Below are positions 18,851 to 26,403 of a stretch of DNA of 64,000 bases, one piece after another. The DNA comes from Methylobacillus flagellatus_A. GTDB lineage: Bacteria > Pseudomonadota > Gammaproteobacteria > Burkholderiales > Methylophilaceae. Position 1 is the first letter of the stretch. Each line of letters opens with the position of its first letter. The DNA lies in the NCBI RefSeq assembly GCF_031344055.1, contig NZ_JADBEN010000005.1. One strand, 5' to 3'. The notes beneath the pieces were generated by a model. That model was not told the origin of the DNA and made no database searches. It saw only the letters and a list, made by a program, of their open reading frames with translations. The translations under genes were made by a program, and so were the position numbers.

Positions 18851-19064
18851 TCAATTGTGTGTGCCTTCATCTCCTTCTTTTGGTCACTTTCCTTTAGCGA
18901 AGCAAAGAAAAGCGACTCGCCCGGCAGGACGAAAACCATCTTCCCGTCAAATCACAATCAAGGGCGCCCCTACTTCTCTAACTATCAATACAAAAAAGCA
19001 CCGCTCCAAATCACTGGAAGCAGTGCTTTTCACTCAGACTGCTGACTTGTCGCCAGCGCTGCAA

Positions 19065-19511
19065 TCAATCCAGGTCGCGGATGACGTCGCTGAAATCATC
19101 CACATCCTGGAAGCTGCGGTAAACCGAAGCGAAGCGGATATAAGCCACCTTGTCGATGGCTTTCAATTCCTGCATGACGATTTCGCCAAGGTCGCGCGCA
19201 ATGATCTCGCGCTCGCCCTTGGCGAGGATTTTCTGCACGATATGCTCGAGCGCCCTGTCCACATATTCAGTCGGCACCGGGCGCTTGTGCAAGGCACGCG
19301 TGAAGGACAGGCGCAATTTATCCCGGTTGAATTCCTCGCGGTTGCCGTTCTGCTTCACCACCTGCGGCAGGTGCAGTTCCGCCGTTTCGTAGGTGGTGAA
19401 ACGCTTGTCGCAGGCATTGCAGCGGCGGCGGCGGCGAATGGAGTCCCCTTCCTCGTTGACACGGGAATCGATCACCTGCGTATCGTCGGCACCGCAAAAC
19501 GGACATTTCAT
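19065..19511 (-). CDS. nrdR: Transcriptional repressor NrdR
   Basis: A 148-residue repressor of ribonucleotide reductase genes. The N-terminal zinc ribbon has the CPFCG and CNACDKRFTTYE Cys pairs (Cys 3, 6, 31, 34), with the basic RRRRR stretch between them. The ATP-cone domain (about residues 49-140) senses dATP/ATP. It binds NrdR boxes upstream of nrd operons, none of which lie in this window. Length and start are as expected. glyA lies upstream on the same strand, separated by a hairpin repeat. Confidence 0.97.
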   Translation of the reverse strand: MKCPFCGADDTQVIDSRVNEEGDSIRRRRRCNACDKRFTTYETAELHLPQVVKQNGNREEFNRDKLRLSFTRALHKRPVPTEYVDRALEHIVQKILAKGEREIIARDLGEIVMQELKAIDKVAYIRFASVYRSFQDVDDFSDVIRDLD

Positions 19512-19589
19512 TGAGTAATTTTGCCCTGCAATTTAAAGAAGCCCCCCACCGGCTACAAGGCACGCTCTGTATAGATAATTTATGTACAA

Positions 19590-19700
19590 GTGCGGCTAAC
19601 AGAGCGCAGCGTAGCGGTCCTGGCTAGGCGCTCTGCTGCGGGCAGTACCTTAGTACGGCAAGGCAGAGCAACAACGCCAGGAGAGTTTTGTTAGTCGCAC
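19590..19700. repeat. ~110-bp hairpin repeat, copy 1 (after glyA)
   Basis: A long imperfect inverted repeat with ends GTGCGGCTAACA and TGTTAGTCGCAC. Internal motifs shared with the copies at 23902 and 59255 are AGCGGTCCTGGCTAGGCG, GTACGGCAAGGC, and GCAACAACGCCAGGAGAGT. Its right edge touches the glyA stop codon (19700-19702), so the RNA would fold at the end of that transcript. Confidence 0.8.
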
Positions 19701-20947
19701 TAAGCGCCGTATACCGGGAAGCGCGAAGTCAAGGCATGCACCTTGGCCTTGGTCGCCGCGATCACGGATTCGTCAGTCGGGTTATCCAAGATATCGGCAA
19801 TCAGGTTGGCCACTTCGGCGGCTTCCGCTTCCTTGAAGCCGCGCGTGGTGATCGCTGGCGATCCGATGCGTATGCCGGAAGTGACGAACGGGCTTTCCGG
19901 GTCGTTCGGAATTGCGTTCTTGTTCACGGTGATATGCGCTTGGCCGAGGTAGGTATCGGCCGCCTTGCCGGTCAGCCCCTTGGGACGCAGGTCGACCAGG
20001 AACACGTGCGACTGCGTGCCGCCGGAGATGATGCGCAAGCCGCGTGAGGCCAAGGTCTTGGCCATGATGTCGGCGTTCTTCAACACCTGCTCCTGGTAAG
20101 CCTTGAATTCAGGCTGTGCAGCTTCGAGGAAGGCAACCGCCTTGCCCGCGATCACGTGCATCAAGGGGCCGCCCTGCAGGCTTGGGAACACGCTGGAGTT
20201 GAGCGACTTCTCGAACTCGGCTTTGGCCATGATCAAGCCCCCACGCGGGCCGCGCAAGGTCTTGTGCGTTGTGGAGGTGACAAAGTCGGCATGCGGCACG
20301 GGGTTGGGATAAACGCCAGCCGCGATCAAGCCGGCATAATGTGCCATATCGACCATGAAATAGGCGCCAACCTTCTTGGCGATTTTGGCCATGCGCTCCC
20401 AGTCGAAACGCAGCGCGTAAGCGGAAGCGCCACCGATCAGCAGCTTGGGCTTGCACTCCAGGGCAATGCGCTCCATTTCGTCGTAGTCGATCTCTTCTTT
20501 GTCATTGAGGCCGTAAGGCACGATATTGAACAGCTTGCCGGACAGGTTGGCCGGGGAGCCGTGCGTCAAGTGGCCGCCGTGGCCCAGGTTCATCCCCATG
20601 ACGGTGTCACCGGGCTTGAGAATGGAGAAGTACACGGCCTGGTTGGCCTGGGAGCCGGAGTGCGGCTGCACGTTGGCATATTCGGCGCCGAACAGCTTCT
20701 TCAGGCGGTCGATCGCCAATTGCTCGACGCCGTCAACGAATTCACAGCCGCCATAGAAGCGCTTGCCCGGGTAGCCTTCCGCATACTTGTTGGTCAGCTG
20801 CGAACCCTGCGCCTGCATCACGGCAGGACTGGTGTAGTTCTCGGAAGCGATCAGTTCGATGTGTTCGTCCTGGCGGTGGCGCTCGGCTTCCACATATTTC
20901 CACAGATCGGGATCAACAACGCTCAGGTTTTTGGCCGTGCTAAACAT
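19700..20947 (-). CDS. glyA: Serine hydroxymethyltransferase
   Basis: A 415-residue PLP enzyme interconverting serine and glycine with transfer of the one-carbon unit to tetrahydrofolate. The PLP Lys is in TSTTHKTLRGPRGG (about residue 229). Other signatures are IELIASENYTSPAVMQAQGS, NKYAEGYPGKRFYGG and VDMAHYAGLIAAGVYP. In methylotrophs SHMT is central to one-carbon metabolism, either assimilatory or folate-supplying. Its 3' end is bordered by the first hairpin repeat. Confidence 0.98.
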   Translation of the reverse strand: MFSTAKNLSVVDPDLWKYVEAERHRQDEHIELIASENYTSPAVMQAQGSQLTNKYAEGYPGKRFYGGCEFVDGVEQLAIDRLKKLFGAEYANVQPHSGSQANQAVYFSILKPGDTVMGMNLGHGGHLTHGSPANLSGKLFNIVPYGLNDKEEIDYDEMERIALECKPKLLIGGASAYALRFDWERMAKIAKKVGAYFMVDMAHYAGLIAAGVYPNPVPHADFVTSTTHKTLRGPRGGLIMAKAEFEKSLNSSVFPSLQGGPLMHVIAGKAVAFLEAAQPEFKAYQEQVLKNADIMAKTLASRGLRIISGGTQSHVFLVDLRPKGLTGKAADTYLGQAHITVNKNAIPNDPESPFVTSGIRIGSPAITTRGFKEAEAAEVANLIADILDNPTDESVIAATKAKVHALTSRFPVYGA

Positions 20948-21297
20948 GTTCTATATCTCGGGGATGAAAATGAATAGGCGGGATTTTAACATGTTCGCTG
21001 CACAACAGCTTTGAAACAGATTCACAGCCAATGAAAATGATTCATTGCCTGCCTGCAGCCAATTGCAGCCACCACCTGCGTCAATACAGCCGGGCCGCTC
21101 CGCGTTGAAATTCATACATCATTGAAATATATAGATATTACCAATTAGCACATCGATTGCTATGATCATCTTGAGATGCATCCCCATCTCATCACACACT
21201 CTCTCCGCCGGCAACCTCTTCGTCTGATGTTGCTGGCGGCCTTTTCCCCCCGGTCAGGTATAATCCCTGCTTAATATTCCATCTCGAATTCCGCATC
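20948..21297. promoter_or_regulatory. Divergent glyA/fumarase regulatory region with hairpins
   Basis: This 350-bp gap holds the promoters of both genes. On the fumarase side a 7-bp hairpin (21172-21191, TGAGATG/CATCTCA) is followed by an 11-bp stem (21205-21239, CCGCCGGCAAC/GTTGCTGGCGG, one G-U pair) and then CTTTTCCCCC. A TATAAT box is at 21259-21264, 34 bp before the fumarase start, but its -35 region is poor. If transcription begins upstream, the second stem could act as an attenuator; this is inference only. Confidence 0.4.
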
Positions 21298-22821
21298 ATG
21301 GCCTTCATCCGCCAAGAAGATTTCATCGACAGCATCCACCAGGCATTGCAATACATTGCCTGCTACCATTCGCCGGACTTCCTCGCGGCCATGCACGATG
21401 CATGGCAACGCGAGCCTTCCCCGGCCGCGCGCGATGCCATCGGCCAAATCCTCATCAACTCCTATCTCTGCGCGCAAGGGCAACGCCCGCTTTGCCAGGA
21501 TACCGGCATCGTCGTGGCCTTTGTTTCCATCGGCATGAACGTGCAGTGGCAGGCCGGCATGAGCCTGCAGGAGATGGTGGACGAAGGCGTGCGCCGCGCC
21601 TATCTCGATCCAGACAACCGTCTGCGTACCTCCATCGTGCGCGACCCGGCGGGCAAGCGCCTCAATACCCGCGACAACACGCCGTCCGTCGTGCATGTGG
21701 AGATGGTGCCCGGCGACACGGTCGACATCCATATCGCCGCCAAGGGCGGCGGTTCGGAAAACAAATCCAAGCTCGCCATGCTGGAACCTTCCGACGACAT
21801 CGTGGAATGGGTGCTCAAGACCGTGCCGGACATGGGCGCCGGCTGGTGCCCGCCCGGCGTGCTCGGCATCGGCATCGGCGGCACCGCGGAAAAAGCCGTG
21901 CTGCTCGCCAAGCAGTCCTTGTTCGCCCCCATCGACATCCAGGCATTAAAAGCACGCGGGCCACAGACCCGCGCGGAGGAACTGCGCCTGGCGATATATG
22001 AGAAGGTCAACCGGCTCGGCATCGGCGCCCAAGGCCTGGGCGGGCTCACCACCGTGCTGGATGTGAAGATACTCGAGGCTCCGACGCATGCGACTTCGTT
22101 GCCGGTCGCCATCATCCCCAATTGCGCCGCCACCCGCCATGTGCACTTTACCCTGGACGGCAGCGGCCCTGCCCGGCTACCTGCCCCCAGGCTCGAAGAC
22201 TGGCCGCAGATTGTGTTAGATGCCAGCACGCCCATGCGCCGCGTCAACCTGGACGAGCTCACGCCCGAAGACATTACGCAATGGCAGCCGGGAGAGAAAC
22301 TGCTGCTCTCGGGCAAATTGCTTACCGGCCGCGATGCCGCCCACAAGCGCATCGTCGACCTGATCGCGCGGGGCGAACCCATGCCGGAAGGCCTGGATTT
22401 CACCAACCGCTTCATTTACTACGTCGGCCCGGTCGACCCGGTGGGAGACGAAATCATCGGTCCGGCGGGCCCTACCACCGCCACGCGCATGGACCGCTTC
22501 ACGGAAACCATGCTGACCAAGACCGGCTTGCTCGGCATGATAGGCAAGGCCGAACGCGGCGAAGCCACCGTGCAGGCGATCAAGCGGCATCAATCGGTCT
22601 ACCTGATCGCCATCGGCGGCGCGGCCTACCTGATCTCGCAAGCCATCAAGGCGTCACGCGTCGTCGCCTTCGCCGACCTGGGCATGGAAGCCGTCTATGA
22701 ATTCACGGTGGAGGATATGCCGGTGACCGTGGCCGTGGACAGCCTGGGGCACTCGGTGCATGACTCCGGCCCTGCCGAATGGCGCCCCCGGATTGCCGAC
22801 ATCCCCATTTTCAGCGAATAG
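21298..22821 (+). CDS. fum: Class I fumarate hydratase (Fe-S, oxygen-sensitive type)
   Basis: A 507-residue class I fumarase (FumA/FumB type). It carries out reversible hydration of fumarate to L-malate with a [4Fe-4S] cluster. Cluster ligands are expected at the Cys in GQRPLCQDTG (about residue 67), in the region around GAGWCPPG, and in IPNCAATRHVHFTLDGSG. The C-terminal beta domain contains GPVDPVGDEIIGPAGPTTATRMDRFTE. Length fits the single-chain enzyme. The old-yellow-enzyme gene follows after 13 bp, probably in the same transcript. Confidence 0.95.
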   Translation: MAFIRQEDFIDSIHQALQYIACYHSPDFLAAMHDAWQREPSPAARDAIGQILINSYLCAQGQRPLCQDTGIVVAFVSIGMNVQWQAGMSLQEMVDEGVRRAYLDPDNRLRTSIVRDPAGKRLNTRDNTPSVVHVEMVPGDTVDIHIAAKGGGSENKSKLAMLEPSDDIVEWVLKTVPDMGAGWCPPGVLGIGIGGTAEKAVLLAKQSLFAPIDIQALKARGPQTRAEELRLAIYEKVNRLGIGAQGLGGLTTVLDVKILEAPTHATSLPVAIIPNCAATRHVHFTLDGSGPARLPAPRLEDWPQIVLDASTPMRRVNLDELTPEDITQWQPGEKLLLSGKLLTGRDAAHKRIVDLIARGEPMPEGLDFTNRFIYYVGPVDPVGDEIIGPAGPTTATRMDRFTETMLTKTGLLGMIGKAERGEATVQAIKRHQSVYLIAIGGAAYLISQAIKASRVVAFADLGMEAVYEFTVEDMPVTVAVDSLGHSVHDSGPAEWRPRIADIPIFSE

Positions 22822-22834
22822 ACAGGATTCACGC

Positions 22835-23902
22835 ATGGCCAAGCTATTTACCCCGATCCGCTTCCGCGAGACTGAAATCAAGAACCGTATCTTTGTCTCC
22901 CCCATGTGCCAGTACTCTGCCGAGGCAGGCATTGCCAACCATTGGCATCTGGTTCACCTGGGCGGCCTGGCCGTGGGCGGCGCCGGCCTGGTCATTGTCG
23001 AAGCTACAGCGGTCTCACCCAAAGGCCGCATCACCCCTTCCTGCCTGGGGCTGTGGTCCGAGGCGCACACCCAGGCGTTCAAGCCGATCGTGGAATTCAT
23101 CAAGCAGCAAGGGGCCGTCCCCGCGATCCAGATAGCCCATGCCGGACGCAAGGCATCCTGCGACGTGCCCTGGCGCGACGGCAAATTCCTGAGCCTGGAA
23201 CAAGGCGGCTGGCAGACCGTGGCGCCCTCCGCCATTCCCGTCACGCCGGAGCATGGCACACCCCTCGCCCTCGACCGCGAGGAAATCCAGCAAGTCGCAG
23301 GCCAATTCCATGCGGCCGCCCAGCGCGCGCTGGATGCAGGCTTCGAGGTGCTGGAACTGCATTGCGCCCACGGCTATCTATTGCACGAGTTCCTTTCACC
23401 CCTGTCGAACCGACGCGAGGACGAATACGGCGGCAGCCTGGAAAACCGCTGCCGCCTGGCGCTCGACATCGCGCGCGATCTGCGCACATTGTGGCCGCAG
23501 GACAAGCCTGTCTTCGTGCGTATTTCCGCAACCGACTGGGTGGAAGGCGGATGGGACATCGAGCAATCGATACAGTTTGCCAAATGGCTCAAGGACATCG
23601 GCATCGACCTGATAGACTGCTCCAGCGGCGGCCTGCTCCTGGACGCCAGGATCCCTGCCGGGCCCGGCTACCAGACCGAGTTCGCGCAACGTATCCGCCA
23701 CGAGGCAGGCATTGCCAGCGGTGCCGTGGGCCTGATTACTTCAGCATTGCAAGCCGAGCATACCCTGGTCACAGGCCAGGCTGATGTCATCATGCTTGCG
23801 CGCAAACTGCTGAGCGACCCTCACTGGCCACTGCATGCAGCCAAGGAATTGCGTGTGGATTTGACCTGGCCAGACCAGTATGTTCGCGCCAAGCACATTT
23901 AA
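22835..23902 (+). CDS. Old-yellow-enzyme family NADH:flavin oxidoreductase (YqjM class)
   Basis: A 355-residue FMN TIM-barrel ene-reductase. Its N terminus FTPIRFRETEIKNRIFVSPMCQYSA carries the Cys typical of the thermophilic-like/YqjM class that modulates the flavin. HAGRKAS and LHCAHGYLLHEFLSPLSNRREDEYGG are further signatures. Such enzymes reduce alpha,beta-unsaturated carbonyls; the physiological substrate is usually unknown. I took the ATG at 22835, just after the fumarase stop, as it matches the family start. The stop codon runs directly into hairpin repeat copy 2. Confidence 0.93.
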   Translation: MAKLFTPIRFRETEIKNRIFVSPMCQYSAEAGIANHWHLVHLGGLAVGGAGLVIVEATAVSPKGRITPSCLGLWSEAHTQAFKPIVEFIKQQGAVPAIQIAHAGRKASCDVPWRDGKFLSLEQGGWQTVAPSAIPVTPEHGTPLALDREEIQQVAGQFHAAAQRALDAGFEVLELHCAHGYLLHEFLSPLSNRREDEYGGSLENRCRLALDIARDLRTLWPQDKPVFVRISATDWVEGGWDIEQSIQFAKWLKDIGIDLIDCSSGGLLLDARIPAGPGYQTEFAQRIRHEAGIASGAVGLITSALQAEHTLVTGQADVIMLARKLLSDPHWPLHAAKELRVDLTWPDQYVRAKHI

Positions 23903-24012
23903 AGCGGTTAACAAAACTCAGCGAAGCGGTCCTGGCTAGGCGTTTTGCCGCAGGCAGTACAAGGTGTACGACAAGGCAAAGCAGCAACGCCAGGAGAGTA
24001 TTGTTCACCGCT
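23902..24012. repeat. ~110-bp hairpin repeat, copy 2 (after the old-yellow-enzyme gene)
   Basis: Ends AGCGGTTAACAAAACTC and GAGTATTGTTCACCGCT form an imperfect inverted repeat. Internally it shares AGCGGTCCTGGCTAGGCG, GTACGACAAGGC and GCAACGCCAGGAGAGT with the copies at 19590 and 59255. It begins at the last base of the upstream stop codon. Confidence 0.82.
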
Positions 24013-24077
24013 CTTAGTAAGCGACTCTTAATTTTCATAGTTGCGGGATAATATAAGCAACTGATTGAAAGGAAAAC

Positions 24078-24275
24078 ATGATGAAATGGACTGATAGCCA
24101 GCGCATTGCTGAAGAACTCTTCGATAAACATCCTGATGTCGACCCCAAGCTCATCCGCTTCACTGATCTTTACGACTGGATATTGGCGCTGGATGATTTC
24201 AATGACGATCCGGAGAAATGCGGAGAACGCATCCTGGAAGCCATCCAGCTTGCCTGGATAGAAGAAGCGGAATAA
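24078..24275 (+). CDS. iscX: IscX (YfhJ)-like iron-sulfur assembly regulator
   Basis: A 65-residue acidic protein with the IscX hallmarks: KWTDSQRIAEEL, FDKHPDVDP, IRFTDLYDWILAL, FNDDPEKCGERILEAIQLAWIEEAE. IscX binds IscS and ferrous iron through its acidic face and tunes cysteine desulfurase activity. Length matches the family. AAAGGA precedes two adjacent ATGs (24078 and 24081); either could be used. It is normally the last gene of the isc operon, but here it stands alone between an oxidoreductase and a phosphohexomutase. The fumarase just upstream is an Fe-S enzyme, which may be coincidence. Confidence 0.9.
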   Translation: MMKWTDSQRIAEELFDKHPDVDPKLIRFTDLYDWILALDDFNDDPEKCGERILEAIQLAWIEEAE

Positions 24276-24317
24276 CCCAGAATTCACAGCATTTCCAGCA
24301 TCAATCAAGGGAGTACC

Positions 24318-25691
24318 ATGACAGCACCAAAAGAAATCTTCAAGGCTTACGATATCCGCGGCATCGTCGGCAAGACCCTCACGCCGGAAACCGTGGAAGC
24401 CATCGGCCATGCGATCGGCAGCGAAGCTGCGCTGCGCGACCAGAAAACCATCTGCATCGGCTACGACGGCCGCCTTTCAGGTCCCGAGCTTGCCGCAGCG
24501 CTTTCGCGCGGCATCCGCAAAAGCGGCCTGGACGTCATCAACCTCGGGCTGGTGGCAACTCCCATGGTGTATTTCGCCGCCTACCACCTGAATACCGGCT
24601 CCGGCGTCATGGTCACCGGCAGCCACAACCCGCCGGAATACAACGGCCTGAAAATGGTGGTGGCTGGCGAGACCTTGTCCGGCGAGACCATTCAACGGCT
24701 GCGCGCCCGCATCGACAACAACGACTTCACGCACGGCAACGGCACGGAAAGCAGCCACGACATCGCCCCTGCGTACATCGACCGTATCGCCTCCGACATC
24801 AAGCTCAAGCGTCCGCTCAAGCTCACCGTGGATTGCGGCAACGGCGTGCCCGGTGCGTTTGCGGGCAAACTTTACCGCGCGCTCGGCTGCGAAGTGGAGG
24901 AGTTGTTCTGCGAAGTCGACGGTCATTTCCCCAACCATCATCCCGACCCGTCCGTCCCGGAAAATCTCAAGGACTTGATTGAGAACCTGCTGACAGGCCA
25001 ATCCGAAATCGGCTTCGCCTTCGATGGCGACGGCGACCGTCTCGGCGTGGTCACCAAAGATGGCAGCATCATCTACCCGGACCGCCAGCTGTTGCTGTTT
25101 GCCGAAGACGTGCTCAAGCGCAATCCCCAGGCCACCATCATTTACGACGTGAAATCCACCCGCAACCTCGCTCCCTGGATCAAACAGCGCGGCGGCGAGC
25201 CGCTGATGTGGAAAACCGGACACTCGCTGGTCAAGGCCAAGATGAAGGAAACTGGCGCTGCGCTGGCAGGCGAGATGAGCGGCCACATATTCTTCAAGGA
25301 ACGCTGGTACGGCTTCGACGATGGCTTGTATTCCGGCGCGCGCCTGCTGGAAATCCTCAGCCAGTTCGACGACCCGTCCGCCGTGCTCAATGCGTTGCCG
25401 GACAGCGTCAGCACGCCGGAGCAGCACATCAATATGAAGGAAGGCGAGCCGCACCAACTCATCAGCCAGCTGCAGGCCAGCGCCAAGTTCGAAGGCGCCG
25501 AGGAAGTCATCACCATCGACGGCCTGCGCGTGGAATACAGCGACGGTTTCGGCCTGATGCGCCCTTCCAATACCACACCGGTGATCGTCCTGCGCTTCGA
25601 GGCCGACAACGCCGCAGCGCTCAAGCGCATCCAGGACCAGTTCCGCAGCGTCATTCTCGCTGCCGCGCCTGACGCCAAGCTGCCGTTCTGA
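24318..25691 (+). CDS. Phosphomannomutase/phosphoglucomutase (AlgC type)
   Basis: A 457-residue alpha-D-phosphohexomutase. The phosphoserine loop is VMVTGSHNPPEYNGLKM (about residues 97-113), the Mg2+ loop is FDGDGDRLGVV (about 236-246), the sugar-binding loop is GEMSGHIFFKERW and the C-terminal phosphate-binding stretch is RPSNTTPVIVLRFEA. Such enzymes supply mannose-1-phosphate or glucose-1-phosphate for exopolysaccharide and LPS. It lies two bases before the downstream protease gene, implying coupling. A separate glucose-specific phosphoglucomutase lies nearby in the opposite direction. Confidence 0.95.
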   Translation: MTAPKEIFKAYDIRGIVGKTLTPETVEAIGHAIGSEAALRDQKTICIGYDGRLSGPELAAALSRGIRKSGLDVINLGLVATPMVYFAAYHLNTGSGVMVTGSHNPPEYNGLKMVVAGETLSGETIQRLRARIDNNDFTHGNGTESSHDIAPAYIDRIASDIKLKRPLKLTVDCGNGVPGAFAGKLYRALGCEVEELFCEVDGHFPNHHPDPSVPENLKDLIENLLTGQSEIGFAFDGDGDRLGVVTKDGSIIYPDRQLLLFAEDVLKRNPQATIIYDVKSTRNLAPWIKQRGGEPLMWKTGHSLVKAKMKETGAALAGEMSGHIFFKERWYGFDDGLYSGARLLEILSQFDDPSAVLNALPDSVSTPEQHINMKEGEPHQLISQLQASAKFEGAEEVITIDGLRVEYSDGFGLMRPSNTTPVIVLRFEADNAAALKRIQDQFRSVILAAAPDAKLPF

Positions 25692-25693
25692 GC

Positions 25694-26170
25694 ATGAGCG
25701 GCGCGCGTCTGCTTTGGCTGGCGGTCTGGCTTGCTTTGGCCAGCGGGCTTTACTTCCTGGCGGATCGCGCCCTCAACCCGAACCGCATCGGCATCCTGGG
25801 CGATGCGCCCAGCGTTACACTGCAGCGCGGGCTTGACGGGCATTACCGCGCCGAGGCGCTCATCAACGGCGTCATGGTCAATGTGCTGGTGGACACCGGC
25901 GCCACCGGCGTTGCCATCTCGCAACGCACTGCGGAGCGCCTGCAGTTGCAAAGCAACCAGGCGATCCGCACCTCCACCGCCAACGGCGATACCATCGCCT
26001 ACATGACCCGGCTGCAATCCGTACAGCTGGGCGGCGTCAAGGCGCACAATGTCGCGGCGGTGATTGCCCCCGGGCTGGATGGCGACGTGCTGCTGGGAAT
26101 GTCGTTCCTGGCGCGCATGGACGTACGCCTGTTCCAGGGCAAGATGACGATCACACAGCTTGAGGAATAG
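25694..26170 (+). CDS. Membrane-anchored retropepsin-like aspartic protease
   Basis: A 158-residue protein with one N-terminal TM segment (about residues 5-23) and a single-lobe clan AA aspartic protease domain. The catalytic motif is VDTGATGVAIS (about residues 60-70), followed by the second conserved hydrophobic-Gly block DVLLGMSFLARM. Proteins of this type are homodimeric proteases of unknown physiological target. The gene begins two bases after the phosphohexomutase stop, so it is likely translated with it; whether it acts on envelope components is unknown. Confidence 0.88.
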   Translation: MSGARLLWLAVWLALASGLYFLADRALNPNRIGILGDAPSVTLQRGLDGHYRAEALINGVMVNVLVDTGATGVAISQRTAERLQLQSNQAIRTSTANGDTIAYMTRLQSVQLGGVKAHNVAAVIAPGLDGDVLLGMSFLARMDVRLFQGKMTITQLEE

Positions 26171-26217
26171 CCAGCTTCCTTGCGCCTGCCGACCCCGGCG
26201 ATATAACACATGAGGTC

Positions 26218-26403
26218 TTAGATCTCGGAATATCGGAATATCCGCAACAGCGAGATGGTCGAAGCACTTCTGTGCCGATCCAAGACGCCAGGAAAATACT
26301 CCATGACCTCAGGATCGGTACTGAGTAAAGCAAATGGCGCAAGATCCGCCTCACGCCATTGCCTCAACACCAACCTGCCGGTCGGGACTGCAAGGTACTG
26401 CAT
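26218..26403 (-). pseudogene. Truncated GNAT acetyltransferase (RimJ/RimL-like N terminus)
   Basis: Sixty-one codons give a recognisable RimJ/RimL-type start (TGRLVLRQWREADLAPFALLSTDPEVMEYFPGVLDR), then the frame loses similarity and stops at 26218. Family members are about 170-185 residues, so the acetyl-CoA-binding region is missing. The ATG overlaps the phosphoglucomutase stop as TGATG, showing an ancestral coupled gene. I call it a decayed remnant. Confidence 0.7.

Larger units (their letters stand above)
18183..19064. other. Non-coding repeat-rich block between nrdR and ribD
   Basis: About 880 bp hold no credible gene. The block is dominated by a large imperfect inverted repeat (18217-18345 against 18726-18850) with hairpins in each half. 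Several short open frames cross it, but they follow the repeat symmetry and none has a ribosome site or family resemblance. It splits the usual nrdR-ribD neighbourhood. Confidence 0.75.

Noticed and set aside
23790..24410. A minus-strand 206-codon frame whose middle reads NNTLLALLLCLVVHLVLP.
   Set aside because: The hydrophobic stretch is the translation of hairpin repeat copy 2; the copy at 59255 gives a near-identical peptide (NKTLLALLLCLAVLLVLS) in a shadow frame. It therefore reflects the repeat and not a gene.
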